NCBI GenBank assembly: GCA_019359395.1
Contig: JAHHHK010000003.1
Location: 274,053 to 338,052, forward strand
Origin: Komarekiella atlantica HA4396-MV6
GTDB taxonomy: Bacteria > Cyanobacteriota > Cyanobacteriia > Cyanobacteriales > Nostocaceae
Direction of reading: 5' to 3'
DNA: 64,000 bases
Notes under the pieces: model-generated
Told to the model about the DNA's origin: nothing
Database searches by the model: none
What the model saw: the letters and a program-made list of their open reading frames with translations, nothing else
Program-made: the position numbers and the translations under genes
Part shown: positions 46,101 through 53,653 of the stretch, piece after piece
Layout of the letters: each line of letters starts with the position of its first letter
Position numbering within the stretch: position 1 is the first letter of the stretch

Positions 46101-46626
46101 GGTATTCGCCCAACAAGGGGACATCCCAAAAGCGATCGCACTCTACGAACAAGTTGTTTCCACACTTGCACAAATAAGTGCATACAGTGATTTGGTAACA
46201 GTTCTGAGTAATTTAGACGTAACAGATGAAAGTAACGGTTTGGTTTATCTAGCTCAAGCAATCTGGCTAACGCTGAGGATTCAAGCCCCTTTATCACAAA
46301 CCATTCAGTTGATTAATTCTTTATATAATAGAGTGCCTCAAGGCGATGAACTAGAAGCTGTGCTAGGGGCAACGGCAATGTTCTTTTGCAGTCGCCGAGG
46401 TGAAGGTCATCCCCAGTTAGAGGAACTTCAAGAACTTAGTGTCAAGATTATATCAGGGGCGGCAAATGCCCAAGGAATTGAGACGCTGGAAGCTTTTCAA
46501 GCTTGGTATGTCCAGCAACGGCTCAATGATCATGAATATTTCCTCCCCCGACTCAAGCAACGTCTAGAGGAGATTGTCGGCGATGGGTGGTTGTTTGACT
46601 GTAGTCAAGTTTCAATAGGTGAATAA
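43159..46626 (+). CDS. CHAT protease-STAND NTPase-TPR protein
   Basis: 1155 residues. The N-terminal CHAT domain (about 1-370) has the catalytic pair H218 (FHLTGHG) and C278 (LSGCHTGQ), as in caspase-like peptidases. Then follows a STAND/NB-ARC-type NTPase with Walker A GMGGLGKST (430-438) and Walker B LLLVLDDFEQ. The C-terminal part (about 810-1040) holds TPRs. In bacteria, CHAT and STAND proteins belong to signal-induced, often suicidal, defence or regulatory systems: the TPRs sense a ligand, the NTPase oligomerises and the protease fires. The TPR part contains nearly identical 40-residue units (bases 45721-46140), implying recent amplification. Whether it is a defence protein here is inference. 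Confidence 0.88.
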   Translation: MPLFTFALSQQQTFELRCDYGSRRLDKTELAALIDLCEQNYYAQQKDSLPYLTQLGRQLYQWLDGKEGWLRKSLDEADEQTIHLDLIQTSEVQGLNPQTERVALGLAHLPWELLHDGIGFLLQRQNISVLPVRSVQQRQTQIIGVQNRPLRLLFMANSPEHPRVPPLGFEQEEANILQATKDQPLALIVEESGSVAELANLVKSYPEDYFDVFHLTGHGIIYTQQSYGSLLAQDVTLPDNTPCFITEDEVGNMELTTVNDLAKAFRGRWPRVTFLSGCHTGQVANKGTVPSMAQALVKAGAGIVLGWARPVFDRTGIVAAQALYQALATGATVEAAVKTAQQEMIDKECTDWHLLRMYRDTRPIAELVTPLRTRNREKLKFTAPEQEFLDENNLVKVASRFEFVGRRRPLQRCLKALRETSDQIGVFIAGMGGLGKSTLAARLCTRVQTQRDNFARVVLIGPLDEWGLLNKLSNKFERFADVPALLNEPKVSLKGRLQNFFEVIEKEHNQPLLLVLDDFEQNIPTANIEDGSLRMTADAYEILGAICAALKENGGESRLIVTCRYLKEDTLPPHRLHLERLEQMSSSDIDKICFPLDKEVRQQLRTQRIIHIADGNPRLLKWLLEVIQQPGLAADELLNRLEATEQKFREDILAQTLLDALEPEEQKFLARLSVFHLPVMEDIVRAISTADELAVLGKLTSLSLVESATTHPNQPANYRVTAILESLLEPVLSEEEWQVTRQQAVRKIHQVWWEENDNRTEAEGLEIVRLGLLAKEQEIAVSIGDRIASSWVNDSRFVEAFDLCEQILAVFQDYRILGTIARAEEVLGFVQEAVAHYQQALDLCPEEELTRKAATLNNMAQVFANQGDIVRAIALWEQSLEIFEQIGDVKLKATTLNNMALVFAQQGDIPKAIALWEQSLEISEQIGDVKGKATTLNNMALVFAQQGDIPKAIALYEQSLEIFEQIGDVKLKATTLNNMALVFAQQGDIPKAIALYEQVVSTLAQISAYSDLVTVLSNLDVTDESNGLVYLAQAIWLTLRIQAPLSQTIQLINSLYNRVPQGDELEAVLGATAMFFCSRRGEGHPQLEELQELSVKIISGAANAQGIETLEAFQAWYVQQRLNDHEYFLPRLKQRLEEIVGDGWLFDCSQVSIGE
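45721..46140 (+). repeat. Nearly identical 120-bp tandem repeats within the TPR region
   Basis: Units start at 45721, 45841, 45961 and 46081, each exactly 120 bases (40 codons), with the last only half length. The first unit diverges most; the others differ by a few bases and each carries an in-frame HIP1-type GCGATCGCA. This is more conserved at DNA level than normal TPR repeats, a sign of recent duplication or gene conversion. Confidence 0.95.
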
Positions 46627-46658
46627 GGAAAGATACGCTGACACTTAAGGTCAAAAAA

Positions 46659-46853
46659 TCACTCTGCTCTAAAAGCAAATACCGCCCTTAATGCTTCTAA
46701 GGTAAGAGTTGAATAGTTTTCTAGCACTTGTTGTTCTGTCCATCCCGCAGCAAACAAACCCAATAAGAACTCTACAGATAAACGAGTTCCTTTCACAGTC
46801 GGCTTACCCAGCAGAATTTTAGGGTCTGAATGAATGTACTGTTGCCAGTCCAT
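46659..46853 (-). CDS. DUF433 family protein (orphan antitoxin-like)
   Basis: 64 residues from MDWQQYIHSDPKILLGKPTVKGTRLSV, with a GGAG Shine-Dalgarno sequence 9 bases before the ATG. A longer frame from 46979 has no support. The DUF433 pattern (DPxILxGKPxVKGTRLSVEFLL, then WTEQQVLENYSTLTLEALRAVF) is clear: a winged-helix-like domain often acting as the antitoxin of DUF5615/PIN-like toxins. No partner gene is found beside it, so it is an orphan here. Confidence 0.84.
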   Translation of the reverse strand: MDWQQYIHSDPKILLGKPTVKGTRLSVEFLLGLFAAGWTEQQVLENYSTLTLEALRAVFAFRAE

Positions 46854-46991
46854 AGTTTTTACTCCGACTAAGCTACAGCTATTGTTGCACAGTATGATTA
46901 TTGTTGGCTTGCCCAGAGAGGAGATGCGATGAAGATAAGGGAGATGCGATCGCGTTACTCTTCTCTTCATCGCTAACAATGTAACTAGCTT

Positions 46992-47267
46992 ATGCAGTCC
47001 TTCAATATCACACTGCCAGATGCGATCGCTAATGCTCTCAATGCTTATATCAGTGATCAGGAAGTTTCTTTACCTGCTAATGCCATTGTAGAAACTGCCC
47101 TCAAAGAGTTTCTCTGCCAACGTGGTTATTTACCTGCACAAAAGCAAAGTTTACGCCTGACTCCTGCACCCAAGGGAAGTGGATTGAAAGATACGTCAGT
47201 AAATCACGATAATATTCTAGCTGAACAAGCGTTTTCACAGTCATTGCCAATAAACAATTATGTATGA
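46992..47267 (+). CDS. Small antitoxin-like protein, hypothetical
   Basis: 91 residues. The N-terminus MQSFNITLPDAIANALNAYISDQEVSLPANAIVETALKEFL resembles a ribbon-helix-helix DNA-binding domain, followed by a basic/proline linker RLTPAPKGSG and a polar tail. Such proteins are common antitoxins in cyanobacteria, but no toxin gene is adjacent. It is divergent from the DUF433 gene, with 138 bases between their starts. Function is inferred only. Confidence 0.6.
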   Translation: MQSFNITLPDAIANALNAYISDQEVSLPANAIVETALKEFLCQRGYLPAQKQSLRLTPAPKGSGLKDTSVNHDNILAEQAFSQSLPINNYV

Positions 47268-47366
47268 TCGTTGTTGGATTGTTGAGAGAAAAGATGCGAT
47301 CGCGTTCCTCTTAAATTAATTAGCCACAATGTGAGTGACGACTTTCTACAATTAGTCCCCAAGTTT

Positions 47367-47600
47367 TATTCGCAAAGCTCAGAGGTTCATTCGCAAAGCT
47401 CAGAGGTTCACTTGCGAAACTTAGAGGTTCATCGACGAAGCTCAGAGGTTCATTCGCAAAGCTCAGAGGTTCACTTGCGAAACTTAGAGGTTCATCGACG
47501 AAGCTCAGAGGTTCACTCGCGAAGCTCAGAGGTTCACTTGCGAAGCTTAGAGGTTCATCGACGAAGCTCAGAGGTTCACTCACGAAGCTCAAAGGTTTGT
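47367..47600. repeat. 21-bp minisatellite, 11 units with a 63-bp higher-order pattern
   Basis: The core AGGTT occurs at 47383 and then every 21 bases to 47593. Units fall into three types (CATTCGCAAAGCTCAG, CACTTGCGAAACTTAG and CATCGACGAAGCTCAG variants) ordered A A B C A B C A B C A, giving a 63-bp higher order. As 21 is a multiple of 3, frames stay open on both strands (7-residue units such as EPLSFAS on the minus strand, SSEVHSQ on the plus). I do not count these as proven genes. Confidence 0.95.
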
Positions 47601-47649
47601 CTGCGTAATGCACTCTCCGAAAGTCGCTCAGTTGAAAGTTAATAGTGTC

Positions 47650-48123
47650 TTACCCTACCTCATACATCTGTTTATGCTTGGCTAAAAGCTGGAGATATTT
47701 CTCGTTTGTCTTTGCTTCTATCCACTTAGCTTTAAATATTGCCGCTGATTCCGCTTTAACTGGATCTACTTCGTAGGGTAAAATCTCTTTTTTAGAGCCT
47801 GTATTTTGCGAATCTTGTTTATATTTTCTGCCGCTTTTATGATTAGCATAACGACGGGAGCGCGTATAGCCCATTTGGATAAACTTCCTTGCCATATCTG
47901 CGCCGACAAAATCATCTTGCTCTAGATAATCAAGAAATAGCTCGTAGATTTTCTCGCTCGACTCTTTAGCAATATCAGGAGTTTTGAACCGCCAGTAAGG
48001 AAGAATTTCTGATTTATAAGGTTCCACCAAAAGCACACCCTGCTCACCTTTCCCAACGCGGTAGAGTTCAGGATGTTGTCGAAAATCAATATTTGGAAAG
48101 TCTAAAGAATAATCAAATGGCAT
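47650..48123 (-). CDS. DUF4385 family protein
   Basis: 157 residues. The family block is strong: FDYSLDFPNIDFRQHPELYRVGKGEQGVLLVEPYKSEILPYWRFKTPDIAKESS and ADMARKFIQMGYTRSRRYANHKSG. No catalytic function is known. It is small, soluble and basic in the second half. It lies next to the minisatellite and is convergent with nothing obvious; its stop is at 47650, just downstream of the repeat. Family membership is confident; the role is not. Confidence 0.85.
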   Translation of the reverse strand: MPFDYSLDFPNIDFRQHPELYRVGKGEQGVLLVEPYKSEILPYWRFKTPDIAKESSEKIYELFLDYLEQDDFVGADMARKFIQMGYTRSRRYANHKSGRKYKQDSQNTGSKKEILPYEVDPVKAESAAIFKAKWIEAKTNEKYLQLLAKHKQMYEVG

Positions 48124-48200
48124 GGGAACTGTTTATGATAAATAATAAACTTTAAGAAAAAAGTTTAACTTCTATCTAAGTACAGAAATTTGGTTCTACC

Positions 48201-48668
48201 ATGCTATCTAGCCCCAAGTCTGTTAACAGTGTCCTAGCTCCGGGTAATCTGCGTAAAGTGCATCACATTGCCCTCAACGTTAAAGACATGCAAGCTTCCC
48301 GGTACTTTTATGGCACTATTCTGGGTTTGCATGAACTGACTGGCGACGAAGTACCCGCAACTCTGCTTGAACTGGTAGCAGCAGGGAAAGTAGCCAATTT
48401 TGTCACCCCGGATGGTACAATTCTGGATTTATTTGGTACACCCGATTTGACACCACCAGATCCAAATCCAGAACGGAGTTTTACCAGAGCATATCACCTC
48501 GCCTTTGACATAGATCCGCAGTTATTTGAGCAAGCGGTGGCAGTAATCAAAGAAAATCAAATAGCGATCGCACACGGCCCAGTTACCCGTCCTACTGGTA
48601 GGGGTGTGTACTTTTACGATCCTGATGGCTTGATGATTGAAATTCGTTGCGATCCAGAAGCTACTTAA
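48201..48668 (+). CDS. VOC family (glyoxalase/dioxygenase fold) protein
   Basis: 155 residues. One vicinal-oxygen-chelate domain: VHHIALNVKDMQASRYFYGTILGL (first metal His and beta-alpha-beta start), FVTPDGTILDLFGTPDL, RAYHLAFDID (second His) and YFYDPDGLMIEIRCDP (Glu). The metal ligands are all visible, so it may be catalytic (isomerase, dioxygenase or lyase), but the substrate is unknown. It lies 20 bases upstream of the small hypothetical gene at 48688. Confidence 0.86.
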   Translation: MLSSPKSVNSVLAPGNLRKVHHIALNVKDMQASRYFYGTILGLHELTGDEVPATLLELVAAGKVANFVTPDGTILDLFGTPDLTPPDPNPERSFTRAYHLAFDIDPQLFEQAVAVIKENQIAIAHGPVTRPTGRGVYFYDPDGLMIEIRCDPEAT

Positions 48669-48687
48669 TTTAGAGGTAATAACAAAA

Positions 48688-48990
48688 GTGTCTACTTCGA
48701 GTGAGAAATCAATACAAATATTTAAAGTAATTGAACAGACAATTACAAAGCCGCCAATTCCACACGAACCATATAAGCAATCGTTGAAAGCTTGGACAAT
48801 GTATTGTTTGCGAGACAAAGGTTTTAAAGTTGTCTATGCCCAAAATGCTGATTTTGCTATTGAAACCAAAGGCGAAGAAAAGCTATATTTTAAAGTTTCA
48901 AATAATGCTGATGATTTAGATAATACTATTAACTGGATAGTCTGGGATAGTACAACCAAAATCGCCAGCTTAATTCGCAAAACATCTTAA
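48688..48990 (+). CDS. Hypothetical protein with GTG start
   Basis: 100 residues. I chose the GTG at 48688, preceded at a suitable distance by AGAGGT, because the longer frame from 48637 overlaps the VOC gene. It runs VSTSSEKSIQIFKVIEQTITKPPIPHEPYK and ends IASLIRKTS, with an alpha-beta pattern (FKVVYAQNADFAIETKGEEKLYFKVS) that could be a restriction-like or RHH-type fold but has no motif I can name. Function unknown; the stop is at 48990. Confidence 0.6.
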   Translation: MSTSSEKSIQIFKVIEQTITKPPIPHEPYKQSLKAWTMYCLRDKGFKVVYAQNADFAIETKGEEKLYFKVSNNADDLDNTINWIVWDSTTKIASLIRKTS

Positions 48991-49198
48991 GTCTGCTTTT
49001 CAAACACTATTACAACTGTTCCCACATGGGTAAGGTACAGAAAAAAATAATTAAACATAAAATAAAACCCTAGTTCGTAGTGAGCGATTCATCGCTCAAA
49101 ATAAGAATTATCAGGACTAAAGTCCCGACCCTTCTCCTAAGGTCGCCGCTGCGCGAACGGCAGGTTCCCTCCGTTGTAGGAACTGGCATGGAAACCCC

Positions 49199-49244
49199 CT
49201 TCTCTACGAGACACTACGTGAACGCGTAGCGTCTCGTAGAGAAG
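49199..49244. repeat. 46-nt near-perfect hairpin repeat
   Basis: CTTCTCTACGAGAC at one end pairs with GTCTCGTAGAGAAG at the other, and the centre (ACTACGTGAACGCGTAGC) also folds. The 13-mer TCTCGTAGAGAAG in the right arm (49232-49244) recurs at 4771-4783. It lies in the 335-base gap between 48990 and 49326, inside a larger GC-rich repeat block. Confidence 0.85.
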
Positions 49245-49325
49245 ACCGCGCTAACTCACTACAAACTTTAATTTATTGACACCTAGCTACTTAGTACCAT
49301 CTTTGAAGAAGAAAAATGCATAAGG

Positions 49326-50204
49326 ATGCAAATACTTTGGAATCATCAATCAATTATTTATATCCAACGCTTGTTTGGTGAGAGCTGGAATTGGTTTTTT
49401 CAAGCTGTCACACAACTGGGTTCGGGTACAACTGTTGCATTAGTTTTCGCTTTAGCATTTTGGATTAAAGGACGGCGGTTTGCTTACAGCTTGTTAGGTG
49501 CTGTTGTTGTACTACAAATAATCAACGTACTAATTTGGTCAATCTTTTATGTGCCGCGTCCCCAACATCCAGATATTTTTGTTTATAAACAGCTAAATAT
49601 ATCTTCGTTTCCCAGCGGACATACCGGAACTGCAATTGTTCTTTGGGGAAATTTAACTATTTTTGGTTATATGCCAGCAGCCGTTACAGTATGTATTGTT
49701 TTGCTAGTCATGTTGTCTCGCTTATACTTGGGCGTACACTATTTAGCAGACTTGCTTGGCGGTATAGGAACTGGGTTAATTATGCTAGTAGTCTATCAGC
49801 GCTTATCGCCTCTACTGGTGCATTTCTTCTCAGGACGGACATTTAAATTTTTGCTAATTCTCTGTCTTTCCATACCAGTTGTCGTGTTTCCCTTTACCGA
49901 TGCTTTTCCTGAAGGTTGGGAAGTTTTTGGCGCGGCTGTCGGTGCAGCCATTGGAGTTCCTTTGGAATATTGGTATATCCGGTATCACCCTATAAATATT
50001 TCCCGGCGCAAACAAACGTTGAAAATAGCAATTGGTTTGGGAGTATTGGTAGCTTTGATTGCTGTTTCTCGCCTCATCAGCAGCAGTGAATTTCCGCGTG
50101 ACCCGATAACTTTTGCTTTAGTAACACTATGGATAACGTTTCTAGCGCCAGGGTTATTTGCACGCATGGGGCTATCTATAAATTTAGGCGATCGCTTGCA
50201 ATAA
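49326..50204 (+). CDS. PAP2-family phosphatase
   Basis: 292 residues, integral membrane. The acid phosphatase-like motifs are present: PRP of the first block, the second block SSFPSGHTGTAIVLW, and the third block SRLYLGVHYLADLLGG with the active-site His. By family knowledge it hydrolyses lipid phosphates (phosphatidate, undecaprenyl pyrophosphate). About six membrane helices are predicted. The C-terminal part (after about residue 200) is longer than in minimal PAP2 proteins and mostly hydrophobic. It starts the envelope-related run. Confidence 0.86.
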   Translation: MQILWNHQSIIYIQRLFGESWNWFFQAVTQLGSGTTVALVFALAFWIKGRRFAYSLLGAVVVLQIINVLIWSIFYVPRPQHPDIFVYKQLNISSFPSGHTGTAIVLWGNLTIFGYMPAAVTVCIVLLVMLSRLYLGVHYLADLLGGIGTGLIMLVVYQRLSPLLVHFFSGRTFKFLLILCLSIPVVVFPFTDAFPEGWEVFGAAVGAAIGVPLEYWYIRYHPINISRRKQTLKIAIGLGVLVALIAVSRLISSSEFPRDPITFALVTLWITFLAPGLFARMGLSINLGDRLQ

Positions 50205-50587
50205 AACAGTATGTCTCTCTACTGTAGATAAATTGAGGACAATGTTTATATTAATGTAAGCTTCTAGTCAAAGGCATTCCTTAGAAGCTTACGTTACATT
50301 CTATACCGCTTTATTTATGTTAATAAATAAATTTCATCATTACTGTCATTTTTGAATCACATTTATTTTGCAAACTAAAAATATTAAACTTCTTGCAAAA
50401 GTCAGGGTAAAGGTTAAGGGATAAAGGGAAAAGGAACTCACAACCCCTCCCCTTTAACCTTTACCCTTTTCCTCAAGAGTGCAAAAATATCTTTTTGCCA
50501 AAGCTCTATTGAGTACTAAGTCTCGCTGTGCTTAATATTTTTAATAGCTTCAAAATTGGAGTTTAGAATTTTAACCTAATTTTAATT
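50205..50587. other. Intergenic region with an inverted repeat
   Basis: 383 AT-rich bases. GGGTAAAGGTTAAGGG (50405-50420) and CCCTTTAACCTTTACCC (50450-50466) form a nearly perfect stem over a 29-base loop. No ORF. The hairpin probably ends transcription from the PAP2 gene or is a repeat copy. Confidence 0.6.
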
Positions 50588-50941
50588 ATGTTGATAATTA
50601 ACTTCTTCTTAACTTGGCTTCTCAGTGCTGTATCACTTTTAATTACAGCATACATTGTTCCAGGTTTTGAATTTAATAACTTTGGTACAGCCGCAATTGC
50701 CGCATTAGTTTTAGGTTTAATCAACGCATTTGTTCGACCGATAATATTTATTCTTACACTTCCTTTAACAATTGTTACGTTGGGTCTTTTCTTATTTGTT
50801 GTTAATGCCTTGATGCTTTGGTTTGTAGGAGTTTTGATACCCGGCTTTTTAATTACTGGTTTATTGCCAGCATTGTTAGCTTCAATTGTGCTGACAATCG
50901 TTTCTACAATCTTGGGATTGCTAGCAAGAAGCGCCGTTTAA
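50588..50941 (+). CDS. Holin-4_2 family (PF04020) membrane protein, second copy
   Basis: 117 residues with four hydrophobic helices. It is a paralogue of the product at 39478: same layout (YIVPGFEFNNFGTAAIAALVLGLINAFVRPIIFILTLPLTIVTLGLFLFVVNALMLWFVGVLIPGF) and the shared central block GLIN-xxVKP/RP. No phage context. It starts the tandem of small membrane genes (this, rhomboid, lipoprotein). Confidence 0.85.
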   Translation: MLIINFFLTWLLSAVSLLITAYIVPGFEFNNFGTAAIAALVLGLINAFVRPIIFILTLPLTIVTLGLFLFVVNALMLWFVGVLIPGFLITGLLPALLASIVLTIVSTILGLLARSAV

Positions 50942-50987
50942 AAGTATAGATGAGTTGATCAGGTATAAATTAGCAGGAAAATTCAGC

Positions 50988-51683
50988 ATGGTTCCATTAC
51001 GTGATAATAATCCAACAACAATTACTCCATATATTACCTATGGAATTATCGCTATTAATATTCTTGTTTTTATTTATCAACTCAACCTAACACCACAACA
51101 ATTACAAGGATTTTTCTTGACTGCGGCATTAGTACCCTGCCAACTTTCTGGTAGTTGTCCTGTTGGTGTGCCAAGTCCATTAGTTCCTGAGTGGATGACT
51201 TTGATTACCTCCCAGTTTTTGCATGGTGGTTTTTTGCATCTTGGGGGGAATATGCTATTTTTGCATATTTTTGGTAACAATATTGAAGACCGTTTAGGGC
51301 ATATTAAATATTTAGTATTTTATTTGACATGCGGTGTTTTGGCTGGACTAAGTCAGTGGTTTTTTTCACAAAATTCTACAATACCATCTTTGGGTGCAAG
51401 TGGTGCGATCGCAGGCGTTTTAGGTGCGTATATCTTCCGATTTCCAAGAGCCGAAATTTTGACCTTAATTCCCCTAGGATTTTTTATTACTACAGTCAGA
51501 CTGCCTGCATATTTATTTCTAGGATTCTGGTTTGTACAGCAAGCTTTTTACAGTATTGCTAGCTTACAAGCTCGTACTAATATCGGCATGGAAAGCGGTG
51601 GAATTGCATACTGGGCACACGCTGGCGGCTTCGTTTTTGGAGCCATTCTTGCTCCCTTTTTTGGCTTACATAAGCGTAGTTAA
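50988..51683 (+). CDS. Rhomboid family intramembrane serine protease
   Basis: 231 residues from MVPLRDNNPTTI; AGGAAA lies just upstream of this ATG, and a TTG at 50955 is less likely. Rhomboid motifs are in order: HGGFLHLGGNMLFLHIFG, the catalytic Ser in GASGAIAGVLGAY, and the catalytic His in WAHAGGFVFG, over about six or seven helices. It cleaves membrane proteins within the bilayer. The N-terminal segment and the extended loop 1 (SGSCPVGVPSPLVPE) are typical of cyanobacterial rhomboids. It is followed 35 bases later by the lipoprotein gene. Confidence 0.93.
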   Translation: MVPLRDNNPTTITPYITYGIIAINILVFIYQLNLTPQQLQGFFLTAALVPCQLSGSCPVGVPSPLVPEWMTLITSQFLHGGFLHLGGNMLFLHIFGNNIEDRLGHIKYLVFYLTCGVLAGLSQWFFSQNSTIPSLGASGAIAGVLGAYIFRFPRAEILTLIPLGFFITTVRLPAYLFLGFWFVQQAFYSIASLQARTNIGMESGGIAYWAHAGGFVFGAILAPFFGLHKRS

Positions 51684-51718
51684 AACATTAAATTTTTCAC
51701 ATTAAACACTGGATAATA

Positions 51719-52276
51719 ATGAACAAATTAACTTCAGAAAAACTCTTTTTTATGGCATCAACAGCAGCATTTTTGGCATTTGCCGCTGGCTGTAATAATA
51801 ACCAGCCTCCTGAAGTTGTAACTGACCCGCCACAAGCTGCTTCTCCTGTTGTTCAACAACCAACCCAGCCCGTAAATTCGCCCATTGCACAAATCCCAAA
51901 TCAAAAGGTATCAAACGAAGTTTCACGTTTGCTACAAACTAAGCAATGTGCAGGCTGTAACTTGGTTGGTGCTAATTTACAAAACGCAGATTTAGAAGAT
52001 GCAAATTTACAAGGCGCTGACCTACGACAGGCAAATCTTCAACAGGCAGATCTAGAAAAAGCGAACTTACAGGGAGCTAATTTACAGGGAGCTAATCTGA
52101 TTAATGCAAATTTAGAAAAGGCAAATTTGCAATCAGCAAACCTACAGCAAGCTAATCTCCAAAGGGCAGATTTAGAAAAGGCAAATCTAAATAAAGCCAA
52201 CACTACTGGAGCAAATTTTCAACAAGCAGACTTTGAAGATACGATTATGCCTGATGGAAATGTTAGACGGCAATGA
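51719..52276 (+). CDS. Pentapeptide-repeat lipoprotein
   Basis: 185 residues. The N-terminal signal ends at the lipobox FAAGC (Cys about 25), so the protein is lipid-anchored. A proline/glutamine-rich linker follows, then from about 75 to the end a run of A(N/D)LxxA-type pentapeptides (LVGANLQNADLEDANLQGADL and so on) that should form a right-handed quadrilateral beta-helix. A small C-x-x-C pair (KQCAGCNL, about 77-82) precedes it. Function of such repeats is mostly unknown. It lies between the rhomboid and the phospholipase D gene. Confidence 0.9.
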   Translation: MNKLTSEKLFFMASTAAFLAFAAGCNNNQPPEVVTDPPQAASPVVQQPTQPVNSPIAQIPNQKVSNEVSRLLQTKQCAGCNLVGANLQNADLEDANLQGADLRQANLQQADLEKANLQGANLQGANLINANLEKANLQSANLQQANLQRADLEKANLNKANTTGANFQQADFEDTIMPDGNVRRQ

Positions 52277-52303
52277 TTTGAATCAAATTATCACTAAATA
52301 GCA

Positions 52304-53626
52304 ATGCAAAGTGAACGAAGGCATTTGGGAAATCGACGGTTATCAAACAAAAAGTCGCTGTGGTGGTTGGGTGGAGGTATCTTAGCTCTGTTCATCGCAG
52401 CTTTCGGCTTTCTCTATCTACAAGGAATTTTCCGCCAAGAACCTGAGTACAAAATCACAAATGTCCCCACTTTGCAAGATAACCGTTTTCCATTATTGGT
52501 GGTGAGTTTATCGAATGCTTTGGCTACCAGTGGCCGATTGACTGACTTTTGGGTAGGAGCAGATGCAATTTACGCTGCTCGACTAGACGCCATTCGTCGC
52601 GCTCAACGCACAATTCTTTTTGAAACTTACTACATGACCCCTGGGCGTCGTGCAGATGAGTTTGCCAAAGCATTAATTGAACGTGCTAAAGCAAAGGTAA
52701 AAGTCCAACTTTTAGTAGATGACTATGGTACGGATTCTATAGCTGATGAGTATTGGCAAAACTTACGTCAAGCTGGTGTCGAGGTGCGGTTTTTCCGGGA
52801 ATTCGATTGGAGAGCGCCTTTAGAATATAATTCCCGCACCCATCGCAAATTATTGTTAATTGACGGTGAACAGGCTTTGGTGGGAGGCGCGGGAGTTTCT
52901 GACAGCTGGGATGGAGATAGAGAAATTGGTGATACTGCTCCATGGCTAGAATTTGAGGCGAGTTATCAAGGCGAAATTGTCAGCCTATTGAAAGGCAATT
53001 TTCTCCAAAATTGGGCTTATGTTGGCGGAACAGTAGATTTATCAGAGGGTGTATTTCGCCCTGAGCCGGAGCCAGAAAAGAAATTTTATATTACCAATGA
53101 TACATCTACATTAAGTGAATCTACTATAAGAATGCTATTTCAAGTCAGCTTTTTGGCGGCTAGAGAAAGGGTTTGGATTGGTAGCCCTTATTTTGTTCCA
53201 GATAGCAACACACGTCAGGTTCTACTTCAAGCCAAACAGAAAGATGTTGATGTGCGCGTGCTGACGATGGGAAGGAAAAATGACAAACCAATAGTTCATT
53301 TTGCTTCTCGTGAATTGTATGGTGAATTGTTAAAAGCTGGGGTGCAAATTTGCGAATATCAACCCAGTATGATGCACGCCAAAGTAGCTTTAATTGATGA
53401 TGACTGGGTAAGCGCAGGAAGTGCAAATTTTGACCCTCGTAGTTATCATCACAATGATGAATTAAATATTTCTACGGCTAACTCAGAATTAATAGAAAAA
53501 ATTGACAAGTTTTTTGTAGATGCGTGGCGTAATAGTCGTTGCTTAACTCATTCGGAATGGGAAAATCGTCCAATTACAGAAAAAATCCAAGGCCAATTAG
53601 GGCTGATTTTTAAACCTTTGTTGTAA
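52304..53626 (+). CDS. Phospholipase D family protein, cardiolipin synthase-like
   Basis: 440 residues. An N-terminal membrane anchor (about 19-43) is followed by two HKD motifs: HRKLLLIDG (about 180) and MHAKVALID (about 355), with GGAGVSDSWDGDREIGDT behind the first and AGSANFDPRSYHHNDELN behind the second. This is the layout of bacterial cardiolipin synthases, which join two phosphatidylglycerol molecules. It may act on other phosphodiesters. The gene follows the lipoprotein by 27 bases and precedes the glucosidase-like gene by 27 bases, so these three are probably cotranscribed. Confidence 0.87.
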   Translation: MQSERRHLGNRRLSNKKSLWWLGGGILALFIAAFGFLYLQGIFRQEPEYKITNVPTLQDNRFPLLVVSLSNALATSGRLTDFWVGADAIYAARLDAIRRAQRTILFETYYMTPGRRADEFAKALIERAKAKVKVQLLVDDYGTDSIADEYWQNLRQAGVEVRFFREFDWRAPLEYNSRTHRKLLLIDGEQALVGGAGVSDSWDGDREIGDTAPWLEFEASYQGEIVSLLKGNFLQNWAYVGGTVDLSEGVFRPEPEPEKKFYITNDTSTLSESTIRMLFQVSFLAARERVWIGSPYFVPDSNTRQVLLQAKQKDVDVRVLTMGRKNDKPIVHFASRELYGELLKAGVQICEYQPSMMHAKVALIDDDWVSAGSANFDPRSYHHNDELNISTANSELIEKIDKFFVDAWRNSRCLTHSEWENRPITEKIQGQLGLIFKPLL

Positions 53627-53653
53627 TACTTTTTATCTAAGGAAGTTGAGAAT

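Noticed and set aside
45703..46173. 156-residue minus-strand frame inside the TPR region
   Set aside because: It is a shadow of the 120-bp repeats of the CHAT-STAND-TPR gene; its repeated units simply mirror that gene.
47367..47600. CRISPR array
   Set aside because: The 21-bp units are directly adjacent with no unique spacers and no cas genes are near. No other array was seen.
47320..47642. Two opposite open frames over the 21-bp minisatellite
   Set aside because: Not called as genes: no Shine-Dalgarno sequence, pure repeat-derived content, and both strands are open only because 21 is a multiple of 3. Kept as a finding, not as CDS.
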